A stretch of DNA of 64,000 nt from Planctomyces sp. SH-PL62. Lineage in GTDB: Bacteria > Planctomycetota > Planctomycetia > Planctomycetales > Planctomycetaceae. Within the stretch, counting starts at the first letter, position 1; each line of letters starts with the position of its first letter. A program made the position numbers and the translations under genes. This document shows positions 37,372 through 46,718 of this stretch, one piece after another. The notes under the pieces were generated by a model. That model had not been told where the DNA came from. It did no database searches and saw only the letters and a list, made by a program, of their open reading frames with translations. The stretch is from positions 1 through 64,000 of the forward strand of contig CAMDEA010000019.1 of NCBI GenBank assembly GCA_945893045.1, written 5' to 3'.

Positions 37372-38823
37372 TTACACAAGGATGTCGTGAAGAACGTGTC
37401 CATGCACGTCGGTCAGTCGGAAATCGCGGCCGCTGTAGCGGTAGGTCAACTCTTCGTGATCGACGCCGAGTTGATGCAGGACCGTGGCCCACAGGTCGTA
37501 AACCGTGCATTTGTTTTCGATGGCGTAGTAGCCGAGTTCGTCGGTCGCGCCGTAGACGGTGCCACCTTTCACTCCGCCGCCGGCCAGCCAGACGCTGAAG
37601 CCATACGGATTGTGATCGCGGCCGTCGCTCCCTTGTGAGAATGGCGTGCGGCCAAACTCGCCGGCCCAGACGATCAGCGTTTCGTCGAGCAGCCCGCGGT
37701 CGCGCAGATCCTGAATCAGCGCGGCGATTGGTTGATCGACTTGCAGAGCCATCGCGCCGTGACCCTGCTTCAACGCTCCGTGTTGATCCCACGGGTTAGC
37801 GGCTCCGCCGGCACCGATGTTTTTCGTCAAGCAGCTCAGTTCGATGAAACGCACGCCGCGCTCGACCAGTCGCCGAGCCAGCAGGCATTGCCGGGCGTAG
37901 GCCGCTTTCTCCGCGTCGTTGGAATCCAATCCGTAGAGCTTGTGTGTCTGCTCGGACTCGCCGGAGATGTCGCACAATTCGGGCACGACCGATTGCATCC
38001 GGAAGGCGGTTTCATAGTTTCGAATGGCCGCATCCACTTGAGCATCGGCCGAAGTTTCCTCCAAGAATGGCTGATCGAACTGTCGAACGAATTCGAGTCG
38101 CCGGCTTTGCGTGATTCGTGAATCGCGCGGGCGGATATTGCGAATCGCTTCCCGCTGATCGGCCTTCAGGATCGAGCCTTGATGCTGCGCCGGGAGGAAG
38201 CCGTTGCTGAAGAGGCTTACGCCGCCGTGTGGTGGTACGGCGGTGCCACTTTGCAGCACGACATATCCGGGCAGGTCGCGATTCTCGGTGCCAAGTCCAT
38301 ACGCGGCCCAAGCTCCCACGCTCGGATAGCCCATGATTGGGAATCCGGTGTGCATAAAGAAATTGGCCTGAGCATGTTCGCTCAGCGCCGACGTCATCGA
38401 GCGGACGATCGCCAGTTCATCCACCACTTTGGCGACGTGCGGAAACATGCTGCTGACCGGGATGCCGCTCTGGCCCGAACGAGTGAACTCAAACGGGCTG
38501 GCCATGATGTTGCCGTTGTTGTTGAACATCGTCCGCTCGACCTTCACGGGCATCGGCTGGCCATGATCCCGTTGCAGTCGCGGCTTTGGATCGAACGAGT
38601 CGACGTGCGAAACGCCTCCGGACATAAAGCAGAAAATGACATGCTTGGCTCGCGGCGCATGATGCGTCGCCTTCAGAGCCGCACCCACCGGAAGTGCTCC
38701 CGTGGCCGACTCGGCACGCTCACCCATGAGTCCCGCGAGCGCGACGGTTCCGAAACCGGTCGAGCAGTCTTGAAGCATCTGCCTCCGCGAATAATGAGGC
38801 GGCGCGTTTCTATGATTGTGCAT
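37372..38823 (-). CDS. DUF1501 protein (sulfatase-like, Tat-exported)
   Basis: 483 residues. A twin-arginine leader ([24 protein letters not shown]) predicts Tat export. The body has the DUF1501 signatures [39 protein letters not shown] and a C-terminal [18 protein letters not shown] segment, an alkaline-phosphatase-like fold. It is 18 nt downstream of the PSD1 cytochrome gene, the standard planctomycete pairing. The biochemical role of the pair is not established. Confidence 0.92.
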   Translation of the reverse strand: MHNHRNAPPHYSRRQMLQDCSTGFGTVALAGLMGERAESATGALPVGAALKATHHAPRAKHVIFCFMSGGVSHVDSFDPKPRLQRDHGQPMPVKVERTMFNNNGNIMASPFEFTRSGQSGIPVSSMFPHVAKVVDELAIVRSMTSALSEHAQANFFMHTGFPIMGYPSVGAWAAYGLGTENRDLPGYVVLQSGTAVPPHGGVSLFSNGFLPAQHQGSILKADQREAIRNIRPRDSRITQSRRLEFVRQFDQPFLEETSADAQVDAAIRNYETAFRMQSVVPELCDISGESEQTHKLYGLDSNDAEKAAYARQCLLARRLVERGVRFIELSCLTKNIGAGGAANPWDQHGALKQGHGAMALQVDQPIAALIQDLRDRGLLDETLIVWAGEFGRTPFSQGSDGRDHNPYGFSVWLAGGGVKGGTVYGATDELGYYAIENKCTVYDLWATVLHQLGVDHEELTYRYSGRDFRLTDVHGHVLHDILV

Positions 38824-38841
38824 GGTCTGTTTCGTCCGACG

Positions 38842-41800
38842 TCACTTCAAATAAATGAATTCTTGAAACGTAAACAACGCATGAGCCAGATCCGTCCAGA
38901 CCGCCTTGTCGCTCGATGATTCCGGGATCGTTCCCAACGACTCAATCTCGCCGTCCAGTTCACGCACGCGTTTTCGAGATCGCTCAATCTGTTCGCGATC
39001 GGCCGCCGTCAGCTCAGCCAAGACCTGCGCTTCGGAAACGAAGTACGGAGCCGATTGCGCGGTCGCCTGAATCTCATCCGCTGACAGGGCGCGATCGTAA
39101 AGCTGAGCTCGCAGGATGCGCCCGGCGAGCATTCGGTTGCCGCCGGCTGGAAGATGGCGAATGCCGAACCCAATCACCGCTTGGCCCGCGACGAACTCAA
39201 ACGGGCCGTTGCTCTTGTACGGCTTCCCATACGGCTGGCCGTCTCGATAGCCGGCGATCAGGCCGTCTTCGTGATAGGCGATCGCGACATGCACCGCTCG
39301 ACCGGCGGCGTCGGGATCTTGCGGAGCGTTGAACGACTGCGTCCGCGCGAAGCCGTTGCTGCCGGACATCCACTGACGCGGGTTCTGTTCGCCGAACACG
39401 ATCGAGTCAAAGATCACGCCATCGGGTGTTTGAATTGTGATCACACCCCCGCCGCGCTGATCCAGATTGTCGAGCTGCACCCAGGCTTCCAGCGTCTTCG
39501 CTTTGAGGGTCTGCTTCAGCGGAGCGGTGATGACGTGCGCCTGTTGATTGACGACGAGCGTCCCGTTCTCCAGCTTCGCACCGCTCCGAGCTTCGCCATG
39601 CGCCGCTCCGACGAGATCGCGCAGGTCCGTTTCAAATTCCCAGCGACCGATCGGCTGCGGAACAACTTGCTCGCCGGCCGCCGACTTCTTCTTCGCCTGC
39701 TCCAGCAACCGTGTGCGAGCCGGCTCGATGAGCTTCTGGATCGCCGCCTGCTGTTGATCGATTTGCTGGCGCAACTTGGCGGCTTGATTCGTCAGTTCGG
39801 TATGCCGGGTCTTCGTCTCGTTGAGGAATGTTTCAAAGCGGCGCACGTCGGCTGTCTGCGCCGGTCGTCCGAAGGCCGAGAGGAACATGTTTTGAATGCG
39901 TGCCACGTCGTTGGTCCGTTGCTGATCGGCCAGCACTCGCGTCGCCCAATGGGAGGCGAGCGCGGCCACACGCTCGTCATTCATCAGCGTCAGCGATTGA
40001 GCCGGGACGTTGGTCACATCGCGCCGGCCGGTCGTGCTGAACGGCTCCGGAAAATCGAAGGCGCGCAAGAACGGATCGAGCGCGTTGCGCGTCACGCGCA
40101 CATAGACGCTGCGCCGATTTGAGTTGCCATCCGTCAGGCCGCCGAACAGATCACGACTGAGACTGCCGGAAACCGCCAGCAACGAATCGCGGATCGCTTC
40201 CGCTTCGAGTCGCCGAATCAGCGCGTGCGACAGCAGCCGATTGTCCGCATCCAATTGCTGCGCTTTCCGCGATGGCCGCGAACTCAACTGCCAGGTCTTC
40301 GACATCACGGTGAAGCGGATCGCGTCTTTGATCGACCACCCGTGTTCCGAAAATCGAGTGGCCAGGAAATCGAGCAACTCTGGATGCGTCGGTGCCAGCC
40401 CCAGCCGCCCTAAGTTGTCCGGCGTCGGCACGATCCCACGACCAAACAAGTGATGCCAAATGCGATTCGCGATCACTCGCCGAGTCAGCGGGTTGTCGTT
40501 GCGAAGCAAGTCCTCGGCGAGCTGACGGCGACCACTTTGAGTCGTCTGATAGGGCGTCGCGTCGATCACTTCGAGGAACCGTCGCGGCACGTCGGCACGC
40601 GGTTGTTTGTGATTGCCACGTTCCAGCAACGCCTGATTGCGACCAACCGTTTCCTCCAACCCCGGCACGCGCGTCGGCACGACAATTTCTTCTTCCAACC
40701 GGCGATACTCGTTGATGAGCGGCTTCGCGGCGGCGAGTTCCTCCAACTGGTTTGGCAGCAGTCCCTGCTTGAGGCACGCATCCAGCAGATGGGCTTGAGC
40801 ATCGGTCGCGGAGCCAGCTCTCCAGGCGCGGACAGCGGCCGTCACGGCTTGGACGTAGCGATTCGCCAGATCATCGAACGATTGCGGCGCATCGGCCGTG
40901 ACTTCAAACACCGCATCGAGAAACTCGCGCGAGGCGGTCGGCGGTCCCGGCTCTCCCTTGCGCACGATCACGGCTTCGCGAATGCCGAACCACGAACGGG
41001 CCTCGTTGCCGACCATCAGCGGCGCGTCCTTACCGGCGGTGATTTCGAGATGAATCTCGTCTCCGTTCCAGTAGGTCAAATCGAACTTCTGCCATTGCCA
41101 ATCTTTCGACAACGTCGCGACCGGGAACACGGTTCCGTTCCTCGGATAATCTTCCACGACGTACCGGGTACTTGCTCCGCCCTCGCCGATGACGCGCAGC
41201 CACAGGTCGTAGTCGTCGTCGAGCCGCACCTTACCGGAGGACAGCCGGGCGGGATGCTTCGCCGAGAGACCATGTGAGTACACGCCCGCCGGATAGATTC
41301 CGGCCAAGGCATTCTCTCCGCTGGTCGCCACGGAATACTCACCTGCCGCTAACGGCTTGTCCGGCAGTCCGGTGCCCACACGAAACCAACTCGCGTAGGT
41401 TGCGTGGTCCGTCAAATTCCAACGTCGCCAAGAGGTGCGTTGAGCGTGTTCGTCACGCTGTTGCCGGTCGGTTTTCCAGGACGCCACTTGCCGCTGCCAG
41501 GCGTCGGCGAACCCAGCGCCGTCGCTCGTTTCCTTGCGCATGACGAACCACGGCTGCAACAGCAGATGCGGTTTGTCGGCCAGCTTCCACGGTCCCTCGT
41601 CGGATAGCAGAGCGGCTTTCAACTTCGTCATCGTGGCCAGCCATCCGTCGGCGACGGCCGATCGAATCTGTGGTTTGAGCAACGACAACTTCTCGCGGTT
41701 GGCGTCCAGTTTGTCGCGCGTGTCGATGGCGACTCGACCGGGGCGGCACGATCCCAGAATGCCGAACAGCGCGTAGTAGTCCTGCTGGCTGATCGGATCG

Positions 41801-42900
41801 AACTTGTGATCGTGACACCGAGCACACGACACCGTCAGACCGAGGAACGCTTTCGAGAACGCATTGATCGCGTCATCCGTGTACCGCACCTTCTCATCGA
41901 GAGCATCGGTCGGAGCGAACCCGTGAAAGACCATCCGCCAGTGAGCCGGCCCGATCAGCGACTCGTTGATTCCGAGTGCCTGATTGATGCGCGGCTTCTC
42001 CAGTAAATCGCCGGCGACATGCTCGCGGACCAGTTGATCGAAAGGCACGTCGGCATTCAGTGCTCGAATCAAGTAGTCGCGATACAGCCAACTGTTGTCG
42101 ATGGCCGGGTCACCCTCGGAACCATGCGAGTCGGCATAGCGCACCCAATCCATCCAATGCCGCGCCCAGCGCTCGCCGAAGTGCGGGCTGTCGAGCAAGT
42201 GCTCGACCAGCTCTTGGTAACCGCTCGGTTGGTGAAGCTTGACGGTCCACGCTGCGACTTCTTCAGCCGTCGGTGGAAGACCAATCAAAACGAAGAACAA
42301 CCGCCGCACCAGCGTCTGCGCATCGGCCGGATCATTGGGCTCAAGTTCGTGCTCCTCCAGCTTCGACAGCACGAAGCGATCAATCGGATGCGAGGACCAT
42401 TTCCCGTTACGAACCGCAGGCGGCGGGAGATTCCGAATCGGTTGAAAGCTCCACCACTTCTTGCGCTTTTGCAGCACGGCTTGCCAAGAGGTGGCCTGGA
42501 CCAGTTCCTCGGCCGACGGCGGCTTGTCGCGCGGATCGGGAGCCCCCATCGCAATCCACTTCTCGAAGTCCGCGATCACCGACTGATCGAGCTTGGCTTG
42601 TCCCTGCGGCATCTTCAGTCCCTCGACTTCGTGTCGCAGGATCGCCAGTAACCGACTCTTGGCCGCCTTGCCGGGAACGATGAGGACACCTCCATCGCCG
42701 CCCTTGAGCAACGCCGCCCGCTGATCCACCGCGAGTCCTCCCTCCGCTTTCTTCGCGGAGTTGTGGCACTCGTAACATTGCTCGACGAGCACCGGCCGAA
42801 TGCGCGATTCAAAGAACTCCAGTTGAGCCGGGGTGGGTGGCTCAGCCGCTGCGGCGATCAGCGGCACGGCGATCGCAAAGGCACACAACCAAGCGAGCAT
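38842..42900 (-). CDS. PSD1 cytochrome c / DUF1549 / LamG-like / DUF1553 protein
   Basis: 1352 residues from [22 protein letters not shown], a clear signal peptide. A CYECH heme site lies near residue 42 in the PSD1 cytochrome-type domain, DUF1549 follows with [12 protein letters not shown] near 360, DUF1553 at roughly 790-1010 ([20 protein letters not shown]) and a LamG-like segment near 1090-1265 ([20 protein letters not shown]). An upstream in-frame ATG (42936) lies in an inverted-repeat arm that is an insertion, so 42900 is preferred. It is co-transcribed with the DUF1501 gene. Such pairs are expanded in planctomycetes and thought to act on extracellular polymers. Confidence 0.92.
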   Translation of the reverse strand: MLAWLCAFAIAVPLIAAAAEPPTPAQLEFFESRIRPVLVEQCYECHNSAKKAEGGLAVDQRAALLKGGDGGVLIVPGKAAKSRLLAILRHEVEGLKMPQGQAKLDQSVIADFEKWIAMGAPDPRDKPPSAEELVQATSWQAVLQKRKKWWSFQPIRNLPPPAVRNGKWSSHPIDRFVLSKLEEHELEPNDPADAQTLVRRLFFVLIGLPPTAEEVAAWTVKLHQPSGYQELVEHLLDSPHFGERWARHWMDWVRYADSHGSEGDPAIDNSWLYRDYLIRALNADVPFDQLVREHVAGDLLEKPRINQALGINESLIGPAHWRMVFHGFAPTDALDEKVRYTDDAINAFSKAFLGLTVSCARCHDHKFDPISQQDYYALFGILGSCRPGRVAIDTRDKLDANREKLSLLKPQIRSAVADGWLATMTKLKAALLSDEGPWKLADKPHLLLQPWFVMRKETSDGAGFADAWQRQVASWKTDRQQRDEHAQRTSWRRWNLTDHATYASWFRVGTGLPDKPLAAGEYSVATSGENALAGIYPAGVYSHGLSAKHPARLSSGKVRLDDDYDLWLRVIGEGGASTRYVVEDYPRNGTVFPVATLSKDWQWQKFDLTYWNGDEIHLEITAGKDAPLMVGNEARSWFGIREAVIVRKGEPGPPTASREFLDAVFEVTADAPQSFDDLANRYVQAVTAAVRAWRAGSATDAQAHLLDACLKQGLLPNQLEELAAAKPLINEYRRLEEEIVVPTRVPGLEETVGRNQALLERGNHKQPRADVPRRFLEVIDATPYQTTQSGRRQLAEDLLRNDNPLTRRVIANRIWHHLFGRGIVPTPDNLGRLGLAPTHPELLDFLATRFSEHGWSIKDAIRFTVMSKTWQLSSRPSRKAQQLDADNRLLSHALIRRLEAEAIRDSLLAVSGSLSRDLFGGLTDGNSNRRSVYVRVTRNALDPFLRAFDFPEPFSTTGRRDVTNVPAQSLTLMNDERVAALASHWATRVLADQQRTNDVARIQNMFLSAFGRPAQTADVRRFETFLNETKTRHTELTNQAAKLRQQIDQQQAAIQKLIEPARTRLLEQAKKKSAAGEQVVPQPIGRWEFETDLRDLVGAAHGEARSGAKLENGTLVVNQQAHVITAPLKQTLKAKTLEAWVQLDNLDQRGGGVITIQTPDGVIFDSIVFGEQNPRQWMSGSNGFARTQSFNAPQDPDAAGRAVHVAIAYHEDGLIAGYRDGQPYGKPYKSNGPFEFVAGQAVIGFGIRHLPAGGNRMLAGRILRAQLYDRALSADEIQATAQSAPYFVSEAQVLAELTAADREQIERSRKRVRELDGEIESLGTIPESSSDKAVWTDLAHALFTFQEFIYLK

Positions 42901-43024
42901 CGGGGACCAGTCAGGGGTCAGGTCTTCAAATTTCATTTTTGGTGTCGCGAAGGGAGTGCGATCTGGATTGGAATGGCGGTGTGAGAAATGAGTCAGGGGT
43001 GGCTCGCCAGGCCAAAAATGAAAT

Positions 43025-43947
43025 AGTGTCACCTGGCACTTACCTTGGCGTCACTTGGCTACGTTTTTTTGTACCGTTACCGTTTTTCGTCTTCTTGAGT
43101 GTGGGCGTTGAGGACTCATTGAGGTTCGGGAGTCCGAACTCGGTGATGAGTCTGACCGACATTCCCGTGGCTTGGGAAGTATCGGCGATGGTCAGGCCTT
43201 GATCGTGGCAAAGTTGGACTCGGCGGAGGGCTTGGACGTATTGCTCGACCGCTTCGGGACTGTGGAAGGTTTCGTTGGCGACTTGGCCGGTGCTCTTTTT
43301 TTCGACCCGGCGTTTGTAGCAGATGCTGCGTTTGTGAGACACGGTTTGTCCGAGGTCGTGCAGCGAGCCGCGTGACGGCAGCAGCTTCGACTCCGGAGAC
43401 GTACGGAACTTCGCACGCATGGCTTGGCTGATCGCCGAGTTGGATTGAGTCAGCAGCAGGCCCAAGTCGGCCTGGCTGAGCAAGCCCCCTTGAGCATGAG
43501 CTTGTTCACACAGACCTGTGATGCGGGTCTCGCGCAGGTCGTTCCACTCACGGCCGTCGAGCCCGCCACGGCGGATCGATGTCGTCGCGCGTCACCAAGT
43601 CCAAGAGGACGAGAACGAGCTGCGTGTCTTCCATCCGTTCCCGTAGGCGGGCAAGTCGTCGACCGCGACCGCCAAGAAGATCAGTTGTCCGACGCGAGCT
43701 GCCTCCTCGCCGGTCTCGTCCGTGCCGACCAAGGTCTCGTGGACCTTCCCCCAAATCGCCCGCGCCACAATCGGCGAGCACCGTGCTTCCTCGATCAGCC
43801 GATTCTGAAACATCGTCTCGACCGACTTCCCATCCAATCTCTGCTTTCGCCATCGCTCGCGCACCTGCTGGCTTCGTATCATCTGAGCACTCCGGGTTAG
43901 AGGAATTAACAACCGTTAAACCCGTAAGTGCCAGGTGGCACAGTCCT
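43025..43947 (-). mobile_element. Putative DUF1670-bearing insertion element (about 0.9 kb)
   Basis: It is bounded by inverted copies of GTGTCACCTGGCACTTAC (43026-43043) and its partner (43924-43941, one mismatch) and flanked by AAAT on both sides (43021-43024, 43948-43951), a possible 4-bp target duplication. The only gene content is the broken DUF1670 reading frame. It interrupts an older inverted-repeat arm. No known transposase is inside, so movement would need DUF1670 or an outside enzyme; that is inference. Confidence 0.6.
43040..43912 (-). pseudogene. DUF1670-family gene, frameshifted twice
   Basis: The N-terminal part reads MIRSQQVRERWRKQRLDGKS...LAVAVDDLPAYGNGW (43912 to about 43612). 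The frame then shifts into KDTQLVLVLLDLVTRDDID and near 43570 shifts again into GREWNDLRETRITGLCEQAHAQ, LSQADLGLLLTQSNSAISQAM and on to a stop at 43040, which sits in the terminal repeat. The C-terminal half has two helix-turn-helix-like segments, (S)QADLGLLLTQS and (T)IADTSQATGMSVRLITEF. The DUF1670 call is from recalled family pattern. Two frameshifts suggest an inactive copy. Confidence 0.6.
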
Positions 43948-44183
43948 AAATTTGAAGACCTGACCCTGGCTCGCGCAATGTGCGTCGCACGCCCTTGCTT
44001 TTGCGGTCGCGCTGACCGGCATTGACTCGTTCGCGAATTCACGGCTACAAGCCGCCCCCCTTGAAAGCCGCCTTCGTTCTGCGAGTCGGCCTCACCTGTC
44101 TTGACCCATCTCCGGCGAGTCCTCGCCACGTTTCCTTCCCACTCACCACATCCCTCCCAGCGGATGCTCCAGGAGCGGACATC

Positions 44184-45506
44184 ATGCGCGAACAGCGTTC
44201 GTTATTGCGCGGACCCAATCGGTTCGTCGCTATCGTGACCTTGGGCCTGTGCAGCCTCGCGTGCATGGGTTGTGGCGGCTCCACACCGGTCCCCGCCGAG
44301 AAGTCGGCAGCCACTACGAACACCGCCGACAATGTGAAGTCGTTGCTGGAAAAAGCGACGGCGGCTTTGCAGCAGCGTCAGTGGCAGGCGGCTCTGCAAT
44401 CGCTCACCGAGGCGATCAAGGTCGATCCAAAATGTTCGGAGGCATACTTCCAGCGCGGCAGCTTGCTGGCGGATGCCGGCCAAACGGGGGCGGCGCTGGC
44501 TGACTTCTCGAAAGCGATCGAATTGTCGCCGAAGGACGCCAAGTTACGGCACACGCGCGGCTTCCTGCTGATGACTCAGAAGCAGATCGACGCGGCGATC
44601 GCCGACTTCTCCGCCGCCATCGAGATCAATCCGAAGTTCACACCATCGCTCAACAATCGCGGACTGGCCTGGTTGGCAAAAGACGATCGCGTCAAAGCCC
44701 GCGCCGACTTCGATCAAGCGTTGCAGGTCGATCCCAAGTACGTCGAGGCACTCATCAACCGCGGTTTCACGGCGTACCAGTCAAAGCAACACAAGCAGGC
44801 GATTGCCGATTACGACCAGGCCCTCAAGCTGGCCCCCGACAACGTCAATGCGTTCAATAATCGCGGCATGGCCTACTTTGAAATGAAGGACTTTGAGCAT
44901 GCTGCCGCCGACTTCACGCAAGCCATTGCCCATGAGCGCTACAACCCGAAGTTCTACCTGCAACGCCGAGCGTGTTATCTCGAACTCGACCGCACGGAGG
45001 ACGCTCAAGCGGATGCCGCCAAGGTCGCCTGGCTGGGCAAGCTGAATGTTCTCAACCGCACCGTCACGCAGGAACCGAAAGCGGCCGGCAATTACGTCGA
45101 ACTGGCGCAGCACCTGATCGCGGGCGGCGAACCCAAAGTCGGACTCGCCAGCTACGAGACCGCGATGCAGGTGCAGCCGGGCTACGGCCGGTCGTATTCC
45201 AGCCGCGCCGAGTTCTGGCTGTCGCAAGGCGAATTCGACAAGGCGATCGCCGACTGCGACCGCGCCCTGAAGATTGAACCGCACTTCGAGGCGTATTCGA
45301 TTCGAGGCGATGCGTACTTCCAAAAACAAGACTATGACCGAGCGATCGCCAACTACATCAAGGCCAAGCGTCTGGATGCTCAGGTCGCCCGTGCGTACTT
45401 GCAGCGTGCAAAGCAGCGTGCGGCTGCCGGTTATGCCGATGCAGCCGCGCGAGATCGCGAGCAAGCCTACGACATCGAACCGAGCCTGCAACCGGCCAGC
45501 AACTAG
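44184..45506 (+). CDS. TPR-repeat lipoprotein
   Basis: 440 residues from the ATG at 44184 with AGGAGCGG upstream. The leader ends in a lipobox-like SLACMGCGG. About ten tetratricopeptide repeats follow (WQAALQSLTEAIKVDPKCSEAYFQRG and similar, each with A-x-x-x-F/Y-N/Q-R-G). It is a protein-protein interaction scaffold at the envelope. The stop codon lies in a hairpin arm. Confidence 0.9.
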   Translation: MREQRSLLRGPNRFVAIVTLGLCSLACMGCGGSTPVPAEKSAATTNTADNVKSLLEKATAALQQRQWQAALQSLTEAIKVDPKCSEAYFQRGSLLADAGQTGAALADFSKAIELSPKDAKLRHTRGFLLMTQKQIDAAIADFSAAIEINPKFTPSLNNRGLAWLAKDDRVKARADFDQALQVDPKYVEALINRGFTAYQSKQHKQAIADYDQALKLAPDNVNAFNNRGMAYFEMKDFEHAAADFTQAIAHERYNPKFYLQRRACYLELDRTEDAQADAAKVAWLGKLNVLNRTVTQEPKAAGNYVELAQHLIAGGEPKVGLASYETAMQVQPGYGRSYSSRAEFWLSQGEFDKAIADCDRALKIEPHFEAYSIRGDAYFQKQDYDRAIANYIKAKRLDAQVARAYLQRAKQRAAAGYADAAARDREQAYDIEPSLQPASN

Positions 45507-45562
45507 CACGACGCGCAAGCGAGTGGTTCCGTATTAGCCCCCTCGCTTGCGCGTCGGGCTAG
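45503..45562. repeat. Inverted-repeat doublet carrying the TPR gene stop codon
   Basis: Arms 45503-45523 and 45542-45562 are inverted copies of 21 nt with one mismatch, headed by CTAGC and containing GCGCAAGCGAG. The TAG stop (45504-45506) is in the left arm. It lies between convergent genes, so it may also act as a two-way terminator. Confidence 0.85.
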
Positions 45563-45578
45563 TCAACATCCTCTACCG

Positions 45579-46523
45579 CTACCGATGCACGGCCCAGCCG
45601 GGCACCGTCGTGCGAGTCGAAAACAGCGTCTTGCCAGCCGTGACGTAGAGCGTCCGCAGGTCGTCACCGCCGAACGTCACATTCGTAATGACATCTTCTG
45701 GAATCGGCAGTTGCCCCAAGAGTTTGCCGTCCGGTCGGATGATCCAAATCGCGGGCGGGACGTCGGTCGATTCGTGAGGGCCTCGCGCGCGGGAAACTCC
45801 ACCGGCAATGTAGAGATTGCCCTGCTGATCGACCGTCATGCCGTCGCCACCTCGGCCCGGAGCGAAGTCGAATACCAGGCGCTGTTGGCTCGGCACACCC
45901 GCGTCCGACAAATCGAACGCCCAGATTTTGCGATTGCCTCCGGCGATCGGACAGCTATCGACCAAGTACAGTGTCTTCTCATCGGGACTGAGATGAATGC
46001 CATTCGGCCGCTGGATCGCCGGCTGTGTCAGGATGCGCTGCACCGAGCCGTCCGTGTCGATGCGATAAACTGAGTCGTGATCAAGCTCCATCGTCGTGCG
46101 ATCGTCGTAGCACGGATCGGTGAAGAAGATTTGTCCGTTCGACCGCGCGGCGATGTCGTTCGGCGAGTTGTATCGCTTCCCCTCAAACCGATCGGTGAGC
46201 ACTTCGACTTTGCCGGTCTTCAAATCGGTGCGCGTGATGCGGCGGTTGCCGTCGTTGGGGCCGAACTCATTCCCCTCGCACGCCAGCAATCGGCCTTCAG
46301 CATCAAACAACAAGCCATTCGTCCGTCCGCTGGGAGTGCGCCAGACCGCGCGTTCGTTCTTGCTCGGATCAAACTTCATGATCCGGTTGTTGAGGATGTC
46401 GCTGAAGTAGACGGTGCCGTCGGCGGCTACGGCTGGGCCTTCCAGGAACGCCACGGTGGTCGCGGGTTTGACGGCGATGTGCTCGAAGAATTCGTTGGCC
46501 AGCGGAGTGTTGTGCAGGTCCAT
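45579..46523 (-). CDS. SMP-30/gluconolactonase-family lactonase
   Basis: 314 residues of six-bladed propeller pattern (FLEGPAVAADGTVYFSDILNNRIMKFDPS; YNSPNDIAARSNGQIFFTDPCYDD; RPNGIHLSPDEKTLYLVDS; GRGGDGMTVDQQGNLYIAGG). The metal-binding Glu (EGP), Asn (SPND) and Asp (GGDGM) of SMP-30 enzymes are present. It hydrolyses sugar lactones in characterised relatives. No signal peptide is seen. It sits 23 nt past an inverted repeat from the minus-strand DUF1501 gene. Confidence 0.9.
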   Translation of the reverse strand: MDLHNTPLANEFFEHIAVKPATTVAFLEGPAVAADGTVYFSDILNNRIMKFDPSKNERAVWRTPSGRTNGLLFDAEGRLLACEGNEFGPNDGNRRITRTDLKTGKVEVLTDRFEGKRYNSPNDIAARSNGQIFFTDPCYDDRTTMELDHDSVYRIDTDGSVQRILTQPAIQRPNGIHLSPDEKTLYLVDSCPIAGGNRKIWAFDLSDAGVPSQQRLVFDFAPGRGGDGMTVDQQGNLYIAGGVSRARGPHESTDVPPAIWIIRPDGKLLGQLPIPEDVITNVTFGGDDLRTLYVTAGKTLFSTRTTVPGWAVHR

Positions 46524-46546
46524 GTCGAGTCGCTTTCATTGATCCA

Positions 46547-46711
46547 GGCGAGCGGGGCGGCGTCAGCGCAATGGCACTCACGTTGGTAGCGGCACGGCGC
46601 AAGCCGTCCGGTGAAGTGCGTGAAACTCGACGAAACCGGACGGCTCGCGCCGTGCCGCTACCAGAAATTCGCCAAAATGAGTGCCATTGGGCATTCGCCG
46701 CCTCGCTCGCC
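46547..46711. repeat. Nested inverted repeat (GGCGGCGTCAGC outer arms, GTAG-headed inner arms)
   Basis: Outer arms 46547-46586 and about 46672-46711, inner arms 46584-46611 and 46635-46662 (GGTAGCGGCACGGCGCAAG...; self-palindrome ACGGC-GCAA-GCCGT). The outer left arm matches the one at 5413-5451 with only about three mismatches over 39 nt. Confidence 0.9.
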
Positions 46712-46718
46712 AAATTTT

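Larger units (their letters stand above)
42914..43967. repeat. GGGTCRGG doublet split by the DUF1670 element
   Basis: Left arm 42914-42942 reads GGGGTCAGGTCTTCAAATTT and continues to CATTTTTGG. Its inverted partner begins at 43012 (CCAAAAATGAAAT) but stops at 43024, and resumes at 43948 (AAATTTGAAGACCTGACCCT). The 923 bases between are the DUF1670 element. Restoring the arm rebuilds a normal doublet of this class. Confidence 0.8.

Noticed and set aside
43579-44025. Plus-strand frame of 148 codons over the DUF1670 element
   Set aside because: Ser/Arg-rich antisense shadow of the DUF1670 N-terminus.
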